NCBI GenBank assembly: GCA_014529385.2
Contig: CM043959.1
Span: forward strand, 52,955,253-53,019,252
Direction: 5' to 3'
Origin: Adiantum capillus-veneris
Lineage: Eukaryota; Streptophyta; Polypodiopsida; Polypodiales; Pteridaceae
Length of the DNA stretch: 64,000 bases
In this document: positions 25,780 to 39,000 of the stretch, piece by piece
Layout of the letters: each line of letters starts with the position of its first letter
Numbering within the stretch: the stretch's first letter is position 1
Notes under the pieces: generated by a model
Database searches by the model: none
Told to the model about the DNA's origin: nothing
Seen by the model: only the letters and a program-made list of their open reading frames with translations
Program-made: the position numbers and the translations under genes

Positions 25780-26125
25780 AGGTTGCATCCTCCTGAGCTT
25801 AGTTGCCAGTAGCTCCAACACACATCTGCTCACTTTCTTTCATTTCTGTGAGCTTTGGTGAGCACTTGAAGGTCGAAAAATATTTTGGGTGAGCTCAAAG
25901 AGCATAGTCTGCTCATATTTTTTATTTGGGCTCATTTCGGCCTACGTTTCCACTACAAGCAGTATCGTGCAGGCTATTTCGTCATTTTGTGTAGAAATTT
26001 TGTCAGTGTTTTTTTCTGCATAACAGGTCCTTATTGTCTTATATGGTTATGCTATACAACACATGTTGTTCCCACATTCCTTCTCCTCTTTTTGGACAAT
26101 TTTTACATCATGTGCAGCATATACC

Positions 26126-29100
26126 ATGGTTGACAAGAACACAAATGAGTTCAAGATTTTTGTTGCTGAGGACAGATTGGATGGGGACAATTATCCATGT
26201 GGGCTTATATGATGCAACATGTTTTTGTGTTGAATGGAGTTTGGAACATTGTACAGGGCATTGATGTACGTCTTGGTTATGAGGATTCAGGCAATGTTGA
26301 GGATGTTGCAGGTCTTGCTTCAAGGGTGGCTGCTATTAGAGTTGTTTTGCCCACAAGAGAAGAAGCTCGTTGGGATATAAAGTATGCAAAAGCTCATGCA
26401 TTGATTGTGTTGTCTGTGAAGTGCACCATTACTCCTCACATTTGTTCAGCAAAATCTACAAAACAGGCTTGGGATATTCTGGCTGGTCTTTATGCAAGTC
26501 GCAATGAGGCAAAAATTGCATCGTTGCGTAAAGAGTTGGAATCAAAGATTATGCATAAGGAGGATGATATGGACACTCTCCTTGCTAGTATCAAGGATAT
26601 CAATGAGCAACTTATCTATGTAGGTGAATTCATTTCAAACATTTCCCTTGTGCAAATTTTTCTTGCCATATTCTTACGAGACTTTTGCTAGCACTTGGAG
26701 ACTTATGACCCAAGGAAATCCTGAAGTTGTCAAGTTTGATGGATTATGCACATTGCTGTTGCAAGATTCACTTTTCAAAACAACATGGCTAGACAACGCG
26801 CAATTGAATAGGCCTTTATTGCTGCTCAAAGAGAAGGTGGTAACAGTAATGCAACCACTTCTCATGGTTCTTCTATGAGTGGAAAATCACATGTTCCTAA
26901 TGCTTATGCTGGCAGCAATTTGTCTGGAAACTTTGGTGATAAGGGCAAAAAGAAGATGTGTTGACGTTAGTATAAAACTAATGATCACTTGATCAAGCAG
27001 TGTCCTAAGTTGAAGGCAAAAGAGGCTAAGAAGAAAGAGGGTGGTTCCACTGCAAATGCTGGTTCCACTACATATGCAGCTATTGTTGAGTCTTTTGTGA
27101 AAGGAGATTGTGATGTTGATGTTGATGTAGAATGGGTTTTTAGTGTAGAGTGTACCTATAATCCTAATGTCCATGATGCATGCATGTCAGGCTGCAAATC
27201 CACATGTGTGGTAGTTTGATAGTGGTTCTACAAAGCACATTACCTCACATAGTGATTTTTTCACCTCTCTTGAGTCTGTCCCTCATGGGAATTCGGTTAC
27301 TGGAACCAAAAACAATGCCTCTTATCCGGTTCAGGGAGTTGCAAACATTGTGCTTATTGCTGCAAATGGTAGTAATTTCACACTTGTTGATGTAGTTTAT
27401 GTACTTGGGATCAAAAAGAATCTTTTGTCTATATCTACACTTGCTAGACTTGGTCTTGTAGTCAAATTTGTGGATGATAGATATACAGTACATGATCTCA
27501 GTTTTGGTGATGAAAATATTGCATCTGACATTTTATGTCGTGGGTTGTATAAGCTCACTTTGTCTGATAAGTGTGGGCAAAAATTTGAAAATGCACTTGT
27601 AGATTCAAAGGCTATTTCATATGCATTTGGCATGCACGTTTTGGTCATTTAAATTTTGCCAGTTTGCTGCGTTTGCAAAAATTTAATATGGTTGGTTCTT
27701 TGCTGCCTCTTGAAGCACCTATCAAACATGTCTATGAAGGTTGTATTTTGGGTAAGATGCAACGTTCTAAGTTTCCAAAGGATGGATCAATTGGCACCAC
27801 ATGGAGGTTGCAGCTTGTGTATAGTGATGTTTGTGGGCCCATGCAAACTCTATCCTTGGGGAATTACCTTTACTTCATGACTTTTATTTATGATCACTCC
27901 AGGAATGCATGGGTATATCCTCTTAAAGTGAAGTCCCGAAGTATTTATGTGCTTCAAACAATTTCTGGCTATGGCTGAAAATGTTTCAAAATGTACTATG
28001 GGTACGCTGTTTTCGATTGAGGGGATGAGTATATGTCTCATGAATTTAATGCATTTATGGCTAGTCATGGGATAAAACACCAATGTACAGTGCCTTATAC
28101 GCCTCATCAAAATGGTGTTGGTGAGAGGAAAAACAGGTCACTTATGAAAATGGCACAATGTATGGTCAAAAGTCAAGCTTTGCCACATTTGTTTTGTCTT
28201 GAGGCCATCATGTGTGCCACTTATGTACTTAACAAGTGTCCTACAAAAGCTTTGCAGTCTATTACTCCATATGAAGCATGGCATGATAAAAAACCTTCTA
28301 CTGAGCACATGCGTGTTTTTGGCTATTTGGCATATGCTTTGGTGCCACAAACACATCACAAAAAATTGGGTGATAAGGCTGTCAGATGTATTTTTGTTGG
28401 TTATAGTGCTAAAAGCAAAGGTTATAGGTTGTATCATCCACAAACAAAGTGTATCTCACGGGATGTTGTGTTTGTGGAAGATTCTATTCAACCCTTGTTG
28501 TCATGTACTAGAGACACTAATGTCAGCTCATAGGACATTTATGACACTTTTTGGCCTCTTTTCAGTGGTGGAAGTTCAAATGTAAATTCCATTGAGGCAA
28601 ATGTATAGCCTAAGGGGGTTTCTAAAAATGTTACAAATCAGCCTATTATGGATGCAGATGTACATGATGTACTTGATGAGGAAAGGGCTGAGAATGAGTA
28701 GGCTAGAGGTATGCCTAAATGGCTGGTGCATACATTGCGTGACAATAAATTGGATGCACCTTTGTCTAATTATACTAGTTTAGGTCCTGGCCATGCATCA
28801 GATTGTTATTCTTTGGCTGTGTTTAGCTTACATGATGTTGAGGAACCTCTATTTTTTTATGAAATACAAATTTCAAAAAATTGTATGGCTCCCATGTAAT
28901 CAAAATATGATGCACTTATAGAAAATGACACGTGGACTTTATGTGACTTGCCTCCTGGCAAAAAGGCGATTGGTATGAAGTGGGTTTACAAGTTGAAATG
29001 CAAGCCGGATGGTGAGATTGATCGCCATAAGACTCGACTTGTTGCAAAAGGTTATGCATAGCAAAAAGGCATAGATTATGAAGAGACTTTTGCTCCCACT

Positions 29101-30367
29101 TGTTGTATGACTACTGTGCATTTTCTATGTGCATTGGCAACTCATTCTGGTTGGGATGTACATCAATCGAACATTGTTACTGCTTTCTTGAATATTGACA
29201 TATTTGAGGAAGTTTATGTAACACTGACTCGCGGTTTTGTCATGAAAGGACAAGAGGATAAAGTGTGCAGATGTAAGAAATCTTTGTATGGGTTGAAGCA
29301 ATCTCCTCGTGCTTGGTATGAGAAGGCTAACACTCTTTGGTCAAGCGAGGCTTTCGTAACAGTCCAACAAAAAGCACATTGTATGTCAAGCGTGAGGGCG
29401 ATGTACTTCTCATTGTTGTTCTTTATGTGGATGATTTGCTGATCAGTGGTCCCAATGAGGCACATATTACTAAATTTAAGGCTGATTTGAATGCTACTTT
29501 CAAGATGAAAGATTTGGGGCTGTTGCATCATTACTTGGGCATACAGTTTAAGCGGTATTTCCTTGTGTCCAAAAAGTTACATAGAGACATTGCTATGTAA
29601 GTTTGGACTCGAGGATTGCAAACCTATTGCCACTCCCATGGAAACATGTTTAAAATCGAGTCTTCATGATGCTGGTGATCTTGTAGATGTCACTCTTTAC
29701 CAAATTAATGTTGGATGCCTCATTTATGTATGCAACATGAGGCCGGATATTCAGTTTGTAGTCTCACAGATCAACAGATTTATGCATAGCCCAGGGTCTA
29801 AGCATTGGCAGGTTGTCAAGAGGGTTTTTTTCTACTAGAGTGGCACTTTGCATCTTGTCTTGTTTTATTCCAAGGGGGGATCATTGCCGCCAAACTAACA
29901 TGCTTTTTTGGGCTCAAATTGGGATGGTTGTTTTGACACGTGAGTGTCCACAAGTGGTTTTTGTTTCATGCTTGGAAGTTCATGTATATCATGGTTGAGC
30001 AAGAAGAAACTTACGGTGGCCACTTCTAGTTTTGAGGCTGAGTACAAGGAAGTCTTCATAGCTACGGTTGAGTGTGTATGGCTCACACGCCTTGTGGTTG
30101 ATTTGAGTGTTGAACAGGACACTGCCAACACTATCTACACTGACAGTTAGAGTGCATTGGCAATTGCAAGAACCCAGTTTTCATGCTCGCACAAAGCACA
30201 TTGAGGTGCATTACCACTAAGTCAAGGAGAGGCTCTTAGCAAGAGAGATCAGCTTGGCTTATGTGCCAACACAAGACAACCTTGCATATCTTTTCACAAA
30301 GGCATTGTCTCATGAGAAGTTTGAAGCTTTCCATAAAGCTTTGGGCTTACTCCCCTTTGTGGATTGA
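26126..30367 (+). pseudogene. Ty1-copia Gag-Pol polyprotein, frameshifted
   Basis: The start is at ATG 26,126 and the natural end is the TGA at 30,365-30,367, after EAFHKALGLLPFVD. Order: UBN2-type gag (clean 26,197-26,691); a CCHC knuckle with two Cys codons lost (about 26,957-27,003); protease DSGSTKH (about 27,219); integrase (YSDVCGPM, FDxGDEY with a stop at the Asn position, PYTPHQNGVGERKN at 28,094-28,135); RT with KWVYKLKCKPDGEI, SLYGLKQSPRAWYE and LYVDDLLISG (about 29,420-29,450); RNase H with TSSFEAEYKE. More than ten stops or shifts kill it. Length and order are those of an otherwise complete copia element. Confidence 0.95.
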
Positions 30368-30431
30368 TCATGTCCTCAAAACAAGGAACTTCCCTTTACT
30401 CTATGTGCAAGCTCTTGTTCCTTGCATCACT

Positions 30432-30443
30432 CCCGAGGGGATT
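30432..30443 (+). promoter_or_regulatory. Polypurine tract of the copia element
   Basis: CCGAGGGGATT abuts the 3' LTR at 30,444, which is the expected priming place for plus-strand DNA. Confidence 0.75.
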
Positions 30444-30673
30444 TGTTACCATATACATGTGGTAGCGATGTGGTGTGAAAACACTTAGGACTGTCGGGGC
30501 ATTTTTTCCCTCACTAGGAGGTTTTTTCCCTCGTGGATTGTATATATGCCCATCATTCTAGGGCTATCTATCTATCTTTCCATTGCACACTAAGTAATAC
30601 ACTCTTTGTTGTGTGCCTTGAGCTTCCTTCATCTTCTCGAGGTTGTGTGTGTTTTCATGCAACCCTAATTTCA
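30444..30673 (+). repeat. 3' LTR of the Ty1-copia element
   Basis: It starts TGTTACCATATACATGTGG and ends near ACCCTAATTTCA, matching 25,539-25,762. Both copies contain TATATA and the CATTGCACACTAAGTAAT block. Flanking target duplications could not be fixed because the LTR ends are eroded (…GAACAA before the 5' copy, GAAAACA after the 3' copy). Confidence 0.9.
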
Positions 30674-31101
30674 GAAAACAAGTCCACCGTCCCACCAAGT
30701 AAATTGGGTGGTGACTAGTGAAAGAGGATAGCATGCTTGACATTGTCTTTGAACCTCTCCCTATACAAAAAATGTATAAGCAGCACCTTGATTGGTTCCT
30801 ATCCTTCAATAGAGACCCACTTCAAGAATTTTAGTGTTGAATTCTTTAGAGAATTAGTAGGGAAGAAAACTTCCACCTTATGGTGGATCACAAGCCACAA
30901 GGCATGATCAAACCATAATACATTTCCATCCCTACAAGCTTCCCCCATAAATGCATACCCATATTGGAAAGGGAAAGTCATTAGAAAAGGCTCTAGAATG
31001 TTATATGAAATGTTCATTAGTATTTGGTTCAAGTCCATCCTTGTTTCTATATTGTTTTTTTCATTCAGCAAGGTAAGAATAAACCCTTCATTGATTTGTC
31101 A

Positions 31102-32022
31102 TGATGGGAGGTTTCAGCTATGGGGAATGCCGCCTGAGAGGTGATTGATTGATATGTGTAAAAATAACCTTACATATATAGTTTGCCATGCAAAGTTAGC
31201 ATGCAAAGTGAACTTTGAACTTAATCTTATCATGATGGGAGGTTTCAGCTAGGTTTCCAAGCCCGTAGGAACAAGCCTCATAAGGTTGACATAGAACCAG
31301 GAAATATAGGTAATGATGTTGACAATCGGTTTTGAAACCAAACATGCCAATGTAGAGTCGTCTTGAAGCAAATCCGTCTTCATTGTTGCGAGCGTTGATG
31401 TCTTGTAATCGTTGAACAATAAATGTTGGCATACATACCAAGATGTGTAGGCATAATACCGCATAGCCTCAATAAGCTGAATACTTTTTCAAAACTACAA
31501 AATATTAATATTGATCCGTAGAAAAAGTGCATGTAATGGATCCATGCTTGATTGTTGATACTGCTGGAGATCTGGGTGTGAGAGTTTCCTTTTCATAGGA
31601 GAAAAACCAAAATGTAGAGAGGACAAAGGCTAAAAAATTAAAGCCTTAGGTATGAAACCAAAGTGAAGCTTGCATGAAGCTTATGAAAAAGCGTGGGTAG
31701 TCTGTGCCAATACACAGAGAGATGTAGCATCTTATGTGAGCCGATTTAAAGTGTGATGAAGGATCAAGAATTTCATATGAGCGCAAGGTGATGCTAATGA
31801 GCCCGAGATATGAGGATTTTGTGCAGGTCCGAATTCGTCAAAATTGCCAGTTAAGCAGCGACTCTCACATGTGCTTCTTTGTCTTCTTCTTTGTGGGTAT
31901 GCCATCACACAAGGAAGGTCGAGCTATGCTCTAATACTAATTGATGGGAGGTAGCAGCTATGGGGGATGCCGTGTGAGAGGTGCCATGGTGTGCAAGTTC
32001 AAAGAACCACGAGAGAGGGAAG

Positions 32023-32115
<93 letters not shown>

Positions 32116-32300
32116 TCTGAGTCGACACAGCTTAAAGTAAACAGCATGCTTTTTTTGATTGATTGATATGTGTAAAAATAACCTTACATATATAGCTTTC
32201 CATGCAAAGTTAGCATGCAAAGTGAGCTTTGAACTTAATCTATATGCATGCCTTATGAGGCTTGTTCCTACGGGCTTAGAAACCTAACTGAAACCTAACA
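31102..32300 (-). mobile_element. Small LTR element (no coding) inserted in the pseudogene
   Basis: The right LTR (31,942-32,300, 359 bp) starts TGATGGGAGG and ends AACCTAACA. A left copy starts at 31,102 with the same words. Next to the right LTR lies GCTCTAATACTA (31,928-31,939), a 10/12 match to the reverse complement of the initiator-Met primer site, which fixes a minus-strand orientation. The 650-bp interior has no retroelement protein, so it is TRIM-like. The last part of the left LTR is inverted (31,234-31,285 is the reverse complement of 32,251-32,297). The right LTR carries an 86-bp GA tract (32,025-32,110). Confidence 0.7.
32025..32110. repeat. (GA)n microsatellite inside an LTR
   Basis: This GA tract lies within the LTR 31,942-32,300. 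On the element's own strand it follows the TATATA (32,183-32,190 region) by about 75 bp. Confidence 0.97.
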
Positions 32301-33189
32301 GGTGCTAGCAAGGAAAATTTTCCAAAATCCTATGCCTCTTGATGGGCGTTTTGCAACATCAATTCCAAAAGCCTATCCAGGATGGAGAGGTCAATGTGAG
32401 TGTCCTGGGGGGGTGTTGCTTTCCCCATAATGATGCCACTCATTAAGAATTCCTACTGAATATTCAACCCCATGTGCATCTAGATCCTCACGGATTAGGT
32501 TACTTGTTAGATTCAATGGAGGAGATAAGGGGCATTCTGGAGACCCTTGTAGCATGCTTTGTCTCCTTTGCCTCATCAATGGGTAATTCTTGAGTTTCCT
32601 CTCATGCAACTCCATAAATTCCTCATGGTTGAAGGAGAGCATTCCCTCAACTCCTTTTGTTCCTTTGAATCTTGGTACTCAAATCATGCAGCCTAGAAAT
32701 TTCCACAATTGGATTGTCCTTGGCTAGTGCTTACGTTCTTAGCTATCCACGGATTTTCAATATGGATATCAGCATCAATTCACATTTCTCATCAACAAAA
32801 AATTTCCTTATAATGATTAATGATGGTGTTGGGAAAAACAAGGCCTTTGCTAAAGAGTAGTAGTTCCTGGATCAAAATCAAGACATCTAGTAATCTATGA
32901 CCATACCCCAAATGGTGTAGAGCTACATCCGCGCTATTGACAATCTCCTTCATGAAGGTATTAGTTATTAATGATACAATATCTGAAGGATCATAGATGT
33001 TATTAAAAACCACTAGGACCATGAGTGTGTGTAAGTAATAAAGAAAAGCAACAACAACATTTAATAAGACAATGTAGATCATGCAACAAGAGTAGATTAT
33101 CATTGATTTCATTCCTTGATACAAATTTTTGAAAAACCATGGCTCGGGGATAGGTTTAGGTACCTTCTTACCCACTAGGCCAAGCTATG

Positions 33190-33901
33190 AAATCATTATA
33201 ATTGTTAGTTTCATTTATCATAAACCAGAGGCGTAGTTAACAATGATTTGTGACCTACAGGCATCAATGAAGTAATGCACTTGTTATCGATGTACACACA
33301 ACTTAGTCTTTAGGTTAGAAGGAACATATACAAATAGGTTAGTCTATAGGCTAGAAGGAACCTGGTTAGCCATGTTGGGATTTCCCAAGTTTGCGAAGTA
33401 GGGGCCAATATTAGTAGGTCATCCAATTGCATTCTTTGTGCTTTCCATACACACACTTTTATGTGAGGGTGGGCCCATGACTGCAAGAATTGGTATTGGG
33501 GACATGCAACGTTTTGGCCAAGGAGTGGGAGTTGTGGGGGTGACCCACTAATAGTAATATGCAAAACAAGATTCAGACATGCACCATGCAAGTGGGTGGG
33601 ATGTTTCATCCCATGCGATATGCTACATCAGTGTAAGGTTTCTCTAGAAAATTGGTTTATTCACTTGACCATCCATAATGATCATGATCCATTTTTGTTC
33701 ATTATGGAAAAGTAGCTCTATCCATACTCACAATAGCCTTATTTTTTATTTATATCTCTAGGTGGTAGAGACTAGCCTACTAAGGCTTTAGGGAGGATTT
33801 TTTTGAACTCACTTTTGGATGAGTAAACACCTTTATTTCCCATGTGTGTGTGTTTCCCACCCACAATATTTGACTAATCATGTTCTTTTCCTAGCAAATT
33901 C

Positions 33902-33984
<83 letters not shown>

Positions 33985-35280
33985 ACCCACAATATTTGAA
34001 TAATCATGTTCTTCTCCTAGCACATTCTCTACTCTTTTACCATGCATTATCCTAGTCAATGTTTTCCACATATAATCAAGCTCATGTGAATGTTATTAGC
34101 AAGACAGTCCTAGGCACTTTCCTAAAAAATGGTGCCAAAAGTAGATGGTGGGTTGCCACTAATGTAGCATAGCACTAATGGATTTTACTCAAATCCTTAA
34201 TCCAATGGTTAGCGACCCCAAGACTAGCTATGGAAAGTCTCTTTTCCTACAAAAGAGACAAGGGTAAGAAGACTAGCTTAACCCACAATGTACATAACAA
34301 ATATCCAATGTGTCATCTCTGATCATTAGGAAAATTTTGTGCTTACTTTTGGGCCTTTCAAGGGTGCCACATATCAAGATGCACAATAGAGAGCAACCCG
34401 GTAAACTCCTCTAAATATTTCTCAGAACCCCACGATATGACCTATGATTGGAAATCTCTTGGAAAATGGATTCTAAAGAGCAAAGGTCCAAAAAGTTTGG
34501 TTGAGCTCCATGAAAGTTATGTCATTTTTTCCAATCAGCTAGTTTTGTTTACCGTTATGGTAGCCTCAAATCACCTTTTTCTAGATCTATATGATGGCAA
34601 GGTCTAGTACATGCATGCTATATATCAGGAGATAGAATTTGAAGAGTAGATTCTAAATATCCAACCTTTGAAAATTTTGGATCTTATTTGCAAGAATTTT
34701 ACCGGTCTCCACTTTTTGAATGTTGTCCCACATGAGCAATTTCTTACAAGAGCCCTTGACCTCCAACATTATAATTCACTCTATGCTAAGTCAATTACAG
34801 GTACGACTCTTATTTTTAAAGATGTTGTAGTAATGATTTTTTTTTAAATTAGTTTGTTATTTTTTATCATATTATATGCATGAGATTTCAAATTGTTGTC
34901 ATTTTCTATTTCTCTCAATATACATGTGGGTATGTGTGCATCTTATGTTCTTCACATATAGGGGGCTATAAATATATGAATGGAAATATCATCACCATTA
35001 TCAAGTCCACATCCTTTCAAAAAATAAATATATTATTATGTTGAAACTAGAATACAATGTTATTTTTCAACATAAGCAACACCAAGAAATTTAGAAGGCC
35101 ACAAGATACCAAGATTTGATTCCTTGTTCTAAACGTATCGGGTTCACTTTATGATGAGACAAGTCAAATATATACATTGGGATATAAGCATATGAGCTGA
35201 GGGAATTTGGAAGAATGAACACCATAGTCTTAAGTGTTTATTTACCCAAATAATTTCAAATTCTAATTAGTAGTAAATGT
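33190..35280. other. Spacer with one GT microsatellite
   Basis: No supported gene. It contains the (GT)n tract at 33,904-33,983. Otherwise it has only short frames on both strands. 34,830-34,870 is T-rich. Confidence 0.5.
33857..34035. repeat. (GT)n tract flanked by a short direct duplication
   Basis: CACCCACAATATTTGACTAA at about 33,859 recurs at about 33,984 (CACCCACAATATTTGAATAA), followed in both by TCATGTTCTTxTCCTAGCA. The 80-bp GT tract (33,904-33,983) lies between the two copies. Confidence 0.9.
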
Positions 35281-35585
35281 GTTGTAGTGTATGACATGCT
35301 TAGTCCATTGGTCACATGTACATAGATTCATGGATCTAGGCAGTGTACAGATTTTTCTTGGTGTCAATTATCCAATTGAGGCAACGCAACCTTATATCCA
35401 AATTTGTCAATTTAGGCAGCAGACCTCACTCACCAAATTTTCTAGTTTAGGAAGCACTAGTGCATTGCACCCAATTGGTGTTGATTTTCCAATCTAGGCA
35501 ACACCACTGTTATTATTGTGATTTTGTTATCCCTCCTATCCATAATTTGGTCCACACCAATGAATTTGTGTGCACATCCATAGTA

Positions 35586-35733
35586 TTTTGTATACCTTGG
35601 GTTGGTTCCTTGCCAGATGCATGTGCCTTGACTTTGACCCATGGGTTCAAACACTAATGTTTTGTATACCTTGTGTTGGTTCCTTTCCAGATGCATGTGC
35701 CTTGAACTCCCAACACATGGGTCCAAATCATGT
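35586..35733. repeat. 74-bp imperfect tandem duplication
   Basis: TTTTGTATACCTTGGGTTGG at 35,586 recurs at 35,660 (TTTTGTATACCTTGTGTTGG), followed in both by TTCCTTxCCAGATGCATGTG. Confidence 0.85.
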
Positions 35734-35773
35734 ATAGGGAGCTCCTCAATTTTGCCCCCCTCTTCAAAATTCG

Positions 35774-35916
35774 TGAAAGGGCAAGGGGACTGGAGCATGC
35801 CCATCACCACCCAACCATGACCTATATAGGCCCTTGGCCCTCTAAATATAGGGACCCCCTTGACTGCATGTCCATCCTGGCCCTTGGCCGTGCCTGGTCC
35901 TACCCTTGGCATGACA
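35774..35916 (-). repeat. 3' LTR (143 bp)
   Basis: This is the left LTR of the element just described, with TG..CA ends (TGAAAG … ATGACA on the plus strand). Confidence 0.85.
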
Positions 35917-36017
35917 TTACTCCCCCCTTGGAGAAGCGTTTTCGTCCTCGAAAACAAGAGTGATGATACACTAATGTTTTCTATAATGGCATCCTTCATG
36001 GATCCAACTGTTTGGTT

Positions 36018-39000
36018 GACCAAAACACGGTTCAGTAGGAGGTTCAATGAAACCAAGAGTAATATCTTGATTTCCACATTGTTGTCCATTTGCAACCAGC
36101 TTGTGTTACCAATTCCTATCCTATCATAGTGTATAGACTCCATTTATAACACACATGAGTATTCAAAACGAGTTATCACACAAAGATGTACCCTAAAGAG
36201 TACTTATTTTCACTTTCCATGAAAGTAACTTGCTAACATAATTCATTAGCCAAGTTTAAGTCCTTGACTTGTTTTCTAATTTTAGCTATAAACAACCCCA
36301 CCATCACTGGTGTTCAAGGTTGAGAACTTAATTTATACATGAAGAGACTACACCTAGTCGCAAACATGCTTTAACTTACGATAAGCAAACTCCAAGTAGA
36401 GCAATAAATGCTTACTGATTAGATCCCTTGGTGCTAACGTACGCACTTTGCATAACCTTCAGCACAAGATTACACTTTGTAATTTGCCTATCCCTTTGGA
36501 TAACTAACAATACTGAGGTCTGTTTTTTCTCACGGTTTACAAACAGTCTTCCTAGATGACTGGTAAATGGGAAATCACATTATCGTGTAACATTGTTGAG
36601 GAATCAACAATGTCCGGAGTAACCATCGTGGTTAACTTGAGAAATCCACAAACACCCAAACCGAGCCATGACCTCTATTGGTGATTAGTAGACCCAAAAG
36701 TAATCTCTTAGAGATACTGCACATAGAGTGCAAAATGCTTCATAAGCAACAACTTGAGGAATATGCATGCCGTTCTAAATACGCCTTTGCTAAACACTAG
36801 GGCCCATAACACCTAGTGTGCATGCATTTAGCAAAAAACAGATCCGAACCTGTATATCCATGGTGATCCTTGCCAATACTTATGGAAAATGTGATGTGCC
36901 TAGCACGCATTAGAAAGGAATGTAAATAGTTCTGAAAAGAAACTAAATACTTTCAGTTGCAATCTTTTGCAAGCCTTGCTGAAATGTCTGAACCATAATA
37001 GAAGGTGGAACATTAATCACTTCTAGGTACAAACAATGAAACTTTTTCATTAACAACTTAGAGCCTTGCTATATGTATAAACAACCATCTGTAATGTTGT
37101 TTAGCAATACTTGTACCTGAACAAGTCATTCTAAGTATCCGACAATTTTTGGCCACCGAAATTGCTCCTGATACGTTGTGCTAAAAATGGTCTAGAAACA
37201 GATGTGACCAATACATAGGGACTTTGTTGTGACACATATTTGATTTAGTGGGCGCTAGTGTCAGTCCCAAAGACTCAATCGCCACATGTGGAATATGTCT
37301 CAACTAAGGATGTCTGAAAAAAGAACATCCTACAAGTACAAGATGTACTCGTGTGTGGAGGTAACTCTAAACACTCTGCGAGACGACAGGAGTGAGAGAG
37401 ATCCTCATTCATTGCTCCACACTGGCTAAACCGAACTCCTTGAGTCCCTAGACCATGTTGTATCCCATGTGACAACATGTGCCAAATTGAATCCTACAAG
37501 TGAATTCATAACAGCTTAATGGACATTGGACATTACGGCCCAAATGACTTGTTTCGACATGCCCTTGGCATGGCCCTGGGAATTAAACCGAAAGTTCAAT
37601 TACCCGTATTCAATGCATAGGAGCACGTCTCCCACCCGTGGAAAAAAAAAACAAGCAATGTTGCACTAGAATTTCTGTGTGTTGCCTTTGCAATCCAAAC
37701 CCGTTGGGTAGAATCTACGTAGTGAACCCCTTGGTAAGACCCTTTGTAGAAACTGTTCAACTAGTAGGTAACGATAACCAATATAGTTACCCGTGTATAG
37801 AATGATTGAAATCAACTTTAAAAGTTGAATTTGTCCGCTACCCCATGGTAGATTACTGGCATCTTTCCTTGAAAGTAGAACTGGGATAGATCAAACTATG
37901 ATCCTCAATGCCTATGGGGAGATGTAGCAATCACTCGCCGCCAGGTCTTACCCCAAAACAGTATGTCCATAGGCAATCTATAGTGCTATAGAGGGAGCCG
38001 GAGATCCACACAAGTGAAATGCCTAGCTCTTATGGACAGCCATGCTGTCTCAAACCTATTGTTGCATCTATACTGCGTGGTAGAGATCAGTTGATGGGAG
38101 TTTAAGGTTATCAAAAACTCGACTCGAGCGTCGCACTGAAAACATGTAGTGCAAAATGACACTCTAAACATCCATAATGACAAGACTCTTGCTTGTCAAT
38201 TAACGTCAATGTGTACTCCACTGGGTAGAGCTGTTCGATCTTGAGAACAATCATCCAAGGAATACCAACAATTGGGTCTTACCCTAGATTTAACAATGGC
38301 TCTTAGCCAGTGTGTGTGGCTCATAGCCCTCATGGGAATTAGTGTTCAATCGTTGAATTGATGAAGACTAATGTGGATGGCATCTTGTCTGATTTTTAGC
38401 TGAGAGTTAGAGCACCTTGGCTCAGGAGGACTCACCAGCGAAACATGTAGCAAAATCTTATTAGAAAGTGTGCATTATTCTTTGAGAGAAATAAGAAGAG
38501 AGAAAGAGAGCATGCTAGGCTGAGGAACTTTCCTTAAGTTACTGCCTTGTATGTATTGCACCCATGCTTGTGTGCATCTTATGCGTAGCGTACAGCTTAT
38601 CAAATAAGCATGCAATAATCTGGCTTCGAGAGATGTAATAGAAAACACAAGTCACACCTTGCTACCCTTATCGTGTAGGGGATCGTGACTGTACAAAAAT
38701 GACTGAAATATGGCACTTTGCCTGTGAAATAAGTCCTAGATTTAGGTCCCATTTAGTGGTATTATGCGTTGACAGCAACCAAAAATTTAAACAATCCAAA
38801 ACTTAGTTTGTCCGTGTGACAGAGTGTCTGGTGTGATAGCAGAAGCATAATTTTAGAAGCGGTGGAATTCATGCCTTACACAGTCTAAACTAGTAGGGAT
38901 TCTGTGAGATGAAATTCTCTATTTTTCCAGTTTTTCAAACTTGTGTGCCACTGCCCGTGATTCCAAATCATTGGGCAGTACCTTGGCACCAGGGAGAAGC

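Larger units (their letters stand above)
30690..33180 (-). pseudogene. Decayed paralogue of the unknown 58-62 kb gene, split by an LTR element
   Basis: Three minus-strand frames (33,175-32,792; 32,642-32,391; 31,071-30,799) align in order with the intact exon at 58,258-59,610. Matches include FSKGLVFP..IINHYKEIFC with LSPIFVTAP..NSLFC, DAHGVEYSVGIL with ESLGVEHRLWMF, and NVLWFDHALW with SILWFDHAIW. The last pair has N-[IV]-x-x-P-[FY]-L about 30 residues before it in both copies. A minus-strand LTR element (31,102-32,300) interrupts the middle. Stops and shifts are frequent. Function is unknown; see the intact copy. Confidence 0.6.

Noticed and set aside
25480-30710. Exact target-site duplication of the copia element
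   Set aside because: The LTR ends are eroded differently (GAACAA before, GAAAACA after), so no 5-bp duplication can be asserted.
35457-36143. 228-codon minus-strand frame
   Set aside because: It reads across the polypurine tract, a whole 143-bp LTR and the flank, so it cannot be one natural gene. Only the part before the tract (FSRTKTLLQGG) may be a true element end.
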